Assembly (NCBI GenBank): GCA_963828445.1
Contig: CAWHFP010000008.1
Location: 1 to 64,000 of the forward strand
DNA length: 64,000 bases
Direction of reading: 5' to 3'
Source: Bog-532 sp963828445
Lineage (GTDB): Bacteria; Actinomycetota; Actinomycetes; Streptosporangiales; Streptosporangiaceae
The position numbers and the translations under genes were made by a program. The number at the start of each line of letters is the position of its first letter. The first letter of the stretch is position 1. The notes under the pieces were generated by a model. That model was not told the DNA's origin, did not search any database, and worked only from the letters and a program-made list of their open reading frames with translations. Positions 57,170 through 64,000 of the stretch are shown here, in pieces.

Positions 57170-58374
57170 GGGCGGACGCCCGGCCCGGACACCAGGGCCT
57201 GGCGCACGATCGCGGTGGAACCGGTGCCGGGGCTGGGGCACTGGCACTGGGCCGGGAACCGCTCGGCGTAGCCGGTCAGCTGGTAGGTGTGCGGGTTGAG
57301 GAAGATCTCCGCGGTCCAGCCGCCACCGGGATAGTCGTGGTCGGTGAGCACGAACGCGGGGCCGTGGCGACCGGCGGCGTCGACCGCGTCCTGGTCCACG
57401 GTGACGCCGGGGATGTCGCCCAGGGCCCGGTACAGTTCGGCGGCCACCCTGGGCGGCAGGACGTAGCCCATCAGCGTGCCCTCGATCCCGTTGAAGGCGT
57501 TCCAGGCCAGGTCGGCCTGGGTGTAGTGGCCGCCGCCACCGGGCTTGCGCATGGCCCACGTGACCAGGGCCTTCGGGTCACCGGGCAGTTTGCCGAGGTT
57601 GGCGTAGCTGACCAGCCCGCACGGGCAGGCAGCGCTGACGACCAGCTTGCCGCTGGACGAGTAGGACGCCTGCCGGGTGCTGTCGGCCGTGGTCCACTGC
57701 TCACTGGTCTGGCGGTGGGTGGCGGCCGGGACTGCGGTCACGACTACCGTTCCCCGGCCGGTGACGTGCGGCTTCTGGGGCGCGGACGACCCGGACACTG
57801 TCTCGCCGCCTCCGGCCTGGATCATCCCATCGCTCCACACCGTACAGGGTGTACCGGCTCGCAGGGAGGAAGAGCCCAGCACGGGGATAGGAACGTTGCG
57901 GGTCTGGCCGTGCACGATCTTCAGGTGGCAGGCGAAGGTATGAGTGGCTGGTGTGGTGTCCTCGTTCACGGTCTTCGTGTAGACCCACTGGCTGGCCGGG
58001 ATCACGGGCCGGGCCGCGGCCGCGGCGGCGGCCAGCTCGGCCAGCAGGACCGCGCTGACCGAGCGCGGGCTGGAGCCCGGCGTTCCGGCCGGGCCGGGCG
58101 TTCCGGTCGCGACCGGGCCGGTGGGCGCGGTGCCCCCGAGCCCGGCGAGGAGGCCGGCGGCGAGGGCGAGGCTCATCGCGGCCGCGACCGCGAACCGCCA
58201 GTAACGCCGCCCACCCAATCGGCTCAGCCGCCGGCGCTGGCCGGGCTCGGTGGCGGCCGGACCCCCGGCCGCCTCGGCGCTGATGCGCGCGGTAAAGGCG
58301 GCCTCGGCCTCGGGGGTGACGCCGGCCGACGGGATCCCGGACCGCAGTTCGCGCAGCAGCGTCATCTCATCCAT
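57166..58374 (-). CDS. CU044_5270-family membrane protein, ECF sigma partner
   Basis: 402 aa. A cytoplasmic N-terminus (MDEMTLLRELRSGIPSAGVT), one transmembrane helix (FAVAAAMSLALAAGLLAGL, about residue 60-80) and a large extracytoplasmic domain ending in GYAERFPAQCQCPSPGT. This architecture is typical of actinobacterial proteins encoded directly after an ECF sigma factor; an anti-sigma or sensor role is probable. It starts 8 bp inside the sigma gene and its stop meets the TetR stop. Confidence 0.82.
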   Translation of the reverse strand: MDEMTLLRELRSGIPSAGVTPEAEAAFTARISAEAAGGPAATEPGQRRRLSRLGGRRYWRFAVAAAMSLALAAGLLAGLGGTAPTGPVATGTPGPAGTPGSSPRSVSAVLLAELAAAAAAARPVIPASQWVYTKTVNEDTTPATHTFACHLKIVHGQTRNVPIPVLGSSSLRAGTPCTVWSDGMIQAGGGETVSGSSAPQKPHVTGRGTVVVTAVPAATHRQTSEQWTTADSTRQASYSSSGKLVVSAACPCGLVSYANLGKLPGDPKALVTWAMRKPGGGGHYTQADLAWNAFNGIEGTLMGYVLPPRVAAELYRALGDIPGVTVDQDAVDAAGRHGPAFVLTDHDYPGGGWTAEIFLNPHTYQLTGYAERFPAQCQCPSPGTGSTAIVRQALVSGPGVRP

Positions 58375-58954
58375 CGCTGGGCTCCTCGCATAGGGCGGAC
58401 GGATCGGCCTCGCCGAGCGCGCGCCGGATGGCTCGCCGGGCCCGGCTGACCCGGGACCGCACGGTCCCGGTCGGCACCCCGAGCGCGAGCGCGGCCTGCT
58501 CGTAGGTCACCTCACCCCAGGCCACCAGCAGCAGCGTGTCGCGGTGTTGCGAAGGCAGCTTGGCCAGCGCCGCCGCCAGCCGCCGGCTGGCCGCGCTCGC
58601 GCTGACCTCGGCGTCGACCCGGTCGGTGAACGGCTCGGTGAGCGGGTCGCGGCCGGTGCGGGCCAGGGCCCGCAGCAGCCGGGTCTCGGACCGGCGGTGG
58701 CGCCCGATCAGGTTGGTGGCGATGCCGTACAGCCACGGCCGGGCGTCGGCACGGGCCAGGTCGTAGCCGCTGCGCTGCCTGAAGGCGACCAGGAACGTCT
58801 CGGCCACCACGTCTTCGGCCGCGTCGGCGCCGATGCGGCGGGCGACGTAGCGCTGGATCTCGGGTCCACGCTGCCGGAACAGCACGGCGAACTGTTCCGG
58901 CTCATCCCACGACCGCCGGATGATCTCCGCGTCGCTGGCCAGGGAGCCCTTCAT
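58367..58954 (-). CDS. ECF RNA polymerase sigma factor
   Basis: 195 aa. Region 2 (FAVLFRQRGPEIQRYVARRI, DARPWLYGIATNLIGRHRR) and region 4 (ALAKLPSQHRDTLLLVAWGE, YEQAALALGVPTGTVRSRVS) are complete. ATG 58954 is chosen with AGAGGA eight bases upstream; the longer frame to 59008 adds an unlikely N-terminus. It is coupled to the CU044_5270 gene, which probably modulates it. Confidence 0.9.
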   Translation of the reverse strand: MKGSLASDAEIIRRSWDEPEQFAVLFRQRGPEIQRYVARRIGADAAEDVVAETFLVAFRQRSGYDLARADARPWLYGIATNLIGRHRRSETRLLRALARTGRDPLTEPFTDRVDAEVSASAASRRLAAALAKLPSQHRDTLLLVAWGEVTYEQAALALGVPTGTVRSRVSRARRAIRRALGEADPSALCEEPSDG

Positions 58955-59017
58955 CGGTAAATCCTCTGCGCGCAGCACCCCATGTCCGTACTTGCCCGCC
59001 GCGGCCATGATGGTTCC

Positions 59018-59692
59018 CTACCCGGTGGCCTGGGCCAGCAGGCCGTCGACGAAGGCGGCCAGGCCCGGCGGGTAGATGTCGCGGGCGGCCAGGGTGGGCC
59101 ACTGGTCGCCCAGGGCGGCCAGCCGGGGCAGGCGCGCGGCGTCGAAGCGGCCGAAGTCGATGTCGCGCCAGATGCGGCCGCTGGCCCGGCGGCGGGCGGT
59201 GTTGGCCCGGACCAGGATCTCCCCCACGGTGAAGTACCACAGGCTGCGAAAGACGTCGACGGCCTGTTCCGGGGTGCAGCCGTAGTCGATGGCCCCGGCC
59301 ACGATGGCTTCGACCATCCACAGGGTCGATTCGCCGAGCAGGCCGACGAAACCGTCGGCGGTCAGCACGTCGGCGGCCCACGGCCAGGCCGCGAGGGCGT
59401 CGTGCTGGGCGGTGGCGGCGGCGATGATCCGGTCCCGCGGGCCGGTGGGCAGCTGGGGGCGCGGGAGCTGGTCCACGTACTCGTTGAGCAGCAGGATCAG
59501 CAGGTCGTCCTTGTCCCGCACGTGGTGGTACAGGGTCGTGGCCCCGATACCGGTCTCGGCGGCCAGCCGGCGGATGGTCAGTTTCTCCCAGCCGTCCCGG
59601 TCGATGAGCTGGCGGGCGGCGGTCAGGATCTCGGCGCGAGAGGTCACCGGCGGGCGGCCGGTGCGGCCGGGTGAGGGGGCGGATCGAGGCAC
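59018..59692 (-). CDS. TetR/AcrR-family regulator with TetR_C domain
   Basis: 224 aa. SRAEILTAARQLIDRDGWEK, TGIGATTLYHHVRDKDDLL is the DNA-binding part, followed by a TetR-type C-terminal domain (AVDVFRSLWYFTVGEILVR). GTG 59692 is chosen as start; the frame open to 59791 runs into the operator. Divergent from the MFS gene at 59790, which it probably represses via the palindrome at 59781-59800. Confidence 0.87.
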   Translation of the reverse strand: MPRSAPSPGRTGRPPVTSRAEILTAARQLIDRDGWEKLTIRRLAAETGIGATTLYHHVRDKDDLLILLLNEYVDQLPRPQLPTGPRDRIIAAATAQHDALAAWPWAADVLTADGFVGLLGESTLWMVEAIVAGAIDYGCTPEQAVDVFRSLWYFTVGEILVRANTARRRASGRIWRDIDFGRFDAARLPRLAALGDQWPTLAARDIYPPGLAAFVDGLLAQATG

Positions 59693-59780
59693 GGTCCCAT
59701 CATGGGCCGCCGGCGCCTCCGAACGCCAAACCGGCGTGGCCGCGAAAACTCTGTTTACGCCGGGCTGGCCCCGGATGTAC

Positions 59781-59800
59781 TTTTGGAACATGTTCCTAAA
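59781..59800. promoter_or_regulatory. Palindromic operator overlapping the MFS start codon
   Basis: ttttggaacatgttcctaaa has a perfect 12-bp core (ggaacatgttcc) and near-symmetric flanks. Its central ATG is the proposed start of the MFS gene, so a bound TetR would cover the start; the transcript may be leaderless. Confidence 0.7.
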
Positions 59801-61276
59801 GTCTACTCAACCTGTTTCCCAGCCCGCCCTCACCCTGGCCGCGGTGGCCGTCGTGCAGTTCATGGTGTCGCTCGACCTGTCGGTCGTGAACGTCGGACTG
59901 CCGCGGATCGCCGCTGGTCTGGGCTTCAGCGCGGTGGGTGTGGCCTGGGTCATCTACGCCTACGCGCTGACGTTCGGCGGGCTGCTCCTGCTGGGCGGCA
60001 AGGCCGCCGACCGTTACGGCCGCAAGCGCATGCTGCTGGCCGGGCTGGGGCTGTTCGGCCTGGCCTCGCTGGCCGGGGGCCTGGCTCAGGCCCCGGGCCA
60101 GCTGGTCGCGGCCCGGGCCGCCCAGGGCGTCGGGGCGGCCGCGCTGGCGCCGGCCGCGCTGGCCCTGCTGACGGCCACGTTCCCGTCGGGCCGGGCCCGG
60201 GTCCGGGCGTTCGGGGTATGGAGTGCGATGAACGCCGCCGGGGGCGCGTTCGGCGTGCTCCTCGGCGGCCTGCTCACCCAGTACGCCAGCTGGCGCTGGG
60301 TGATGTTCGTCAACGTGCCGATGGCCGCGGTCGCCCTGGTCCTGGCCGGGCGCGGGGTGACCGCCCACCGGGCCGTGGCCGGCGGGGCCGGCCCGACCTT
60401 CTCGGGGCGGTCCTGGCCACGGGCGGGGTGTCGCTGCTGGTGTTCGGCGTGGTCCGGACCGACCAGTACTCCTGGGGCTCCCCGGTCACCCTGACCACGC
60501 TGGCCGTCGCGGCCGCGCTGCTGGCCGCGTTCGTCTGCACCGAACGGGTTACGCCGGCCGAGCCGCTGGTCCGGCTGGGCCTGTTCACCAACCGCTCGGT
60601 GGCCGGGGCCAACGCCTACAACCTGCTGGTCGGGGCGGCCATGGCCGCGGCCTTCTACTTCGCGTCCTTCTACCTGCAGCGGGTGCTCGGGACCGGCCCG
60701 GCCCGGACCGGGGCCGAGTTCCTGCCCTTCGCCCTCGGGGTGATCGCCGGCTCGGTGCTGGCGGTCAAGCTCGGTTACCGGTTCGCCGCGCGGACCCTGC
60801 TGATCGCGGGCGGCCTGCTGACCGCGGCCGGGTTCGCCTGGTTCGGCCTGATCAGCGCGGACGGCAGCTTCGTCACCGACATCCTGGGGCCCTCGATCGT
60901 GGCCAGCGTCGGCTTCGGGCTCTGCCTGGGGCCGGTCGTGTCCACCGCCACCGCCGGGGTCGCCGCGGGCGAAACCGGCACCGCATCGGGCCTGCTCAAC
61001 AGCTCACGCCAGATCGGTGCCTCGATCGGGCTGGCCGCCCTGGCCACGGTGGCGCAGCACCGCACCGGACACGCGGCCACGCCCCGGGCCCTGAACGCGG
61101 GCTACGCGCTCGGCCTGACCCTCAGCGCCGCCCTCCTGCTGGCCGCGGTCGTCATCGCCGCCACCGTGCTGCCCCGGATCCGCCCGCCCGCGCGGGCCGG
61201 CCAGGCCGGCGGCCGGGGTGCTCCCCTACCTGGCCGGGCTGGTCGCTATCACGCTGCTCGGGAAGGAACGTCATGA
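59790..61276 (+). pseudogene. MFS drug-resistance exporter with a central frameshift
   Basis: The first six helices are in one frame (LDLSVVNVGLPRIAAGLGFS; GGKAADRYGRKRMLLAGLGL; WRWVMFVNVPMAAVALVL). Near 60390-60405 the reading passes to another frame (PDLLGAVLATGGVSLLVFG), which continues through helices 7-14 to 61276. One missing base (or two extra) explains it. Intact, it would be a 14-helix DHA2-type exporter of about 490 residues. It may be a real null mutation or a sequencing error in a GC-rich tract; the coupled oxidase start (ATGA at 61273) remains in the second frame. Confidence 0.8.
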
Positions 61277-62649
61277 ACTCAGCCGGTGAAATCCTCCGCC
61301 GTGACTTCGGCGGCGACATCGTCGAACCGGGCGCGGCCCAGTATCCAGCGGTCAGTGGCTCGCTGCTGGCCCGGGGCGATCCGGCCCTGGTGCTGCGGCC
61401 CGCCCGGACCGGAGACGTGCAGGCCGCGGTGAGGTTCGCGGCCCAGGCCGGGCTGGACCAGGCCGGGCCAGCCCAGACCGGACCAACACTGGCCGTGCGC
61501 GGCGGCGGTCATGGCTTCGCCGGCTTCGGCACCAACGACGGCGGCGTGGTGATCGATCTCAGCCGGCTGGCCGCCGTGGAGGTCGTGGACTCCGATCGTG
61601 GCCTGGTGCGGATCGGGGGCGGCGCCACCTGGGGCCAGGTCGCGGCCGCCCTGGCCCCGCACGGCCTGGCCATCTCCTCCGGCGACAGCAAGGGTGTCGG
61701 AGTCGGCGGGCTGACGCTGAGCGGCGGCATCGGCTGGAAGGTCAGGAAGTACGGCCTGGCCCTGGACCAGCTGACCGCGGCTGAGGTGGTCACGGCCGGC
61801 GGGGAGGTCGTGACCGCGAGCGCGCGCGAGCACCCGGAGCTGTTCTGGGCGCTGCGCGGGGGCGGCGGCAACTTCGGGATCGCGACCGCGTTCGAGTTCG
61901 CGGCCCACCCCACGACCGACGTCTTCTTCGGCACCATCGCCTTCCCGGCTTCGGAGGCGGCCACCGTGCTGGCGGGCTGGGTGGACTACCTGCGGAGCGC
62001 GCCGGACGAACTCACCGCGACCGTCGAGTTCGCCAACCCGTTCGCGGGCGGCCCCGAAGCGCCGGTCGAGATCCACCTCGCCTTCGACGGCGATGATCCG
62101 CATCGTGCCGCCCGGGCCATCGACCCGATCCGCCGGCTCGGCACCGCGAGCCACGACGATGTCGCGCTGGTCCCCTACCCGGACACGCTGGAGGAGGTCC
62201 AGGCGCCGCCGCCCGCGATCCAGATCGTGCCCCGGAGCGCCTTGGCCGACCGGGCCTCGGTACCGGAGGTGCTGTCGATTCTTATCGAAGGTGGGATGGC
62301 GGGGCTGCCGGCCGCCATCTCGGTCCGGAGCCTGGGCGGTGCGGTGTCCCGCGTCCCCGGCCACGCCACCGCCTTCGCCCATCGCCGGGCCGAGCTGATG
62401 ATCATGACGACCAGCGCGGGCCCGCCGCCGGTCCTGGCCGCGGGCCGCCCGGCCCTGGACGCGCTGTGGCGACGGCTCACCCCCCACGTGAGCGGCCTCT
62501 ACGCGAACTTCCTGGCCACCGCGACCCCGGATGATGTGGCCGCCATCTACCCCGCCCAGACCTACCAGCGGCTGGCCGCGGTCAAGCGCCGGTACGACCC
62601 GTCCAACCTGTTCGCGGCCAACCACAACATCCGGCCGCAGCCGGACTGA
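61273..62649 (+). CDS. FAD-linked oxidase, berberine-bridge-enzyme (BBE) type
   Basis: 458 aa. The PCMH-type FAD domain has RGGGHGFAGFG with His80, the usual covalent FAD site, and GGLTLSGGIGWKVRKYGL. The second covalent site, normally a Cys shortly before this (G-x-C-x-G), reads SSGDSKGVGVGG, so single His linkage is expected. The C-terminal BBE block NLFAANHNIRP is present. It oxidises alcohols, sugars or secondary metabolites with O2. The start overlaps the MFS stop (ATGA); a TetR-regulated oxidase/exporter pair suggests detoxification or antibiotic tailoring. Confidence 0.88.
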   Translation: MNSAGEILRRDFGGDIVEPGAAQYPAVSGSLLARGDPALVLRPARTGDVQAAVRFAAQAGLDQAGPAQTGPTLAVRGGGHGFAGFGTNDGGVVIDLSRLAAVEVVDSDRGLVRIGGGATWGQVAAALAPHGLAISSGDSKGVGVGGLTLSGGIGWKVRKYGLALDQLTAAEVVTAGGEVVTASAREHPELFWALRGGGGNFGIATAFEFAAHPTTDVFFGTIAFPASEAATVLAGWVDYLRSAPDELTATVEFANPFAGGPEAPVEIHLAFDGDDPHRAARAIDPIRRLGTASHDDVALVPYPDTLEEVQAPPPAIQIVPRSALADRASVPEVLSILIEGGMAGLPAAISVRSLGGAVSRVPGHATAFAHRRAELMIMTTSAGPPPVLAAGRPALDALWRRLTPHVSGLYANFLATATPDDVAAIYPAQTYQRLAAVKRRYDPSNLFAANHNIRPQPD

Positions 62650-63067
62650 GCGGAGGTGGCTGGCCCAGGTCGAAGTGATAGGCGTCCCCGTCCGCGAGCA
62701 CGGCCAGCGACAAGCCGTCCGGGCCGGTACCGAGGCCGGTGGCGTACAGGTACGCCCCCGGGACGGCGGCGCTGAACGCGACCCACTCCAGCGGGTCCTG
62801 GCCCAGCTCGGCGGCCTGAGCGTCGGTCGGTATCTGGTAACTCCTGGGGCGGCCGGTGGCCAGGCGGACGTAGGTCTTGACCATGACCAGGGCGTCACCG
62901 TCCCGGCTCCGGTGACCCAGGGACACCCACCGGAGCGGGTCGCCGATCTCGTCGCCGAACAGTTCCAGCCACCGCTGCCCCGGCCACGACCGGTCCAGGC
63001 CGTAGACCGGGAACTGGATCCGCGGTGACACCAGTCGCTGCCCCGAGCCGGGACCGTTACGCATCAT
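62582..63067 (-). CDS. Hypothetical protein, 161 aa, overlapping the oxidase 3' end
   Basis: A soluble protein with protein-like central sequence (RWVSLGHRSRDGDALVMVKT; WVAFSAAVPGAYLYATGLGT; LAVLADGDAYHFDLGQ). I do not recognise it. The last ~25 codons (Pro/Gly/Trp-rich) lie antisense to the end of the oxidase gene and look like run-on after a lost stop. The 54-bp gap to icd upstream makes a shared transcript possible. Confidence 0.6.
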   Translation of the reverse strand: MMRNGPGSGQRLVSPRIQFPVYGLDRSWPGQRWLELFGDEIGDPLRWVSLGHRSRDGDALVMVKTYVRLATGRPRSYQIPTDAQAAELGQDPLEWVAFSAAVPGAYLYATGLGTGPDGLSLAVLADGDAYHFDLGQPPPLSPAAAGCCGWPRTGWTGRTGA

Positions 63068-63121
63068 GCCTCCCGCCTCCGGCTGGCCTGGCGAGCACCG
63101 GCACCGTAACCGGCGGCCGGG

Positions 63122-64000
<879 letters not shown>

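Overview
The window is GC-rich DNA of an actinomycete. This is suggested by GTG/TTG starts, strong third-position GC bias, Tat and lipoprotein export, an ECF sigma factor paired with a CU044_5270-type membrane protein, and a monomeric NADP-isocitrate dehydrogenase at the right edge. Genus cannot be fixed from the sequence alone.

The left 38 kb looks like accreted accessory DNA. A 44-bp sequence equal to the 3' half of tRNA-Arg(UCU), running from the anticodon loop to the CC of the CCA end, occurs identically at 2862, 4209 and 30861. A diverged copy lies at 38017, and the window begins inside what looks like another copy. No 5' tRNA half accompanies any of them. Such halves are classic attachment sites of tyrosine-recombinase elements, and a dead integrase remnant lies at 11.2-11.5 kb. 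The segments between copies carry (a) a complete IS630-type element and a VapBC-like toxin-antitoxin pair; (b) a nucleoside hydrolase whose stop codon lies inside a repeat; (c) a 26.6-kb catabolic island; (d) exporter and regulator genes, a MauE/MauD-like redox cassette with a Tat-exported cysteine-rich protein, an orphan PIN toxin and IS481 debris.

The catabolic island has two parts. The first (4.6-24 kb) is a plant-glycan system: a GH127 beta-L-arabinofuranosidase, a sugar ABC importer (binding lipoprotein, two permeases, ATPase), an AraC regulator, two secreted GH78 rhamnosidase-type enzymes, a secreted GH3 glycosidase and a secreted alpha/beta hydrolase. Fragments of integrase, Bcr/CflA transporter, cupin, aldo-keto reductase and sugar-porter genes lie between them. 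The second part (24.2-30.3 kb) is a MarR regulator, a DHA2-type MFS pump and a tightly coupled operon of SDR, amidohydrolase, acyl-CoA synthetase and MaoC hydratase. MarR-type operator boxes recur at both ends of the regulator gene.

From 38.7 kb onward come a giant GH78 rhamnosidase with an internal 496-bp duplication, a secreted alkaline-phosphatase-superfamily protein, three beta-propeller proteins (one fused to the stump of a deleted Ser/Thr kinase), small YjbR, SRPBCC and VOC proteins, and a LysR-linked set: PLP lyase, an M20 hydrolase lacking half its active site, and an EamA exporter. Next are an HSL-type hydrolase, an AKR/TetR divergent pair with paired operators, the ECF sigma/CU044_5270 pair, a TetR with a frameshifted MFS pump and a BBE-type flavin oxidase, and finally icd.

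The best candidates for undescribed biology are the serial tRNA-Arg half-repeat array and the Mau-like cysteine-rich Tat cassette at 34.5-37.2 kb.
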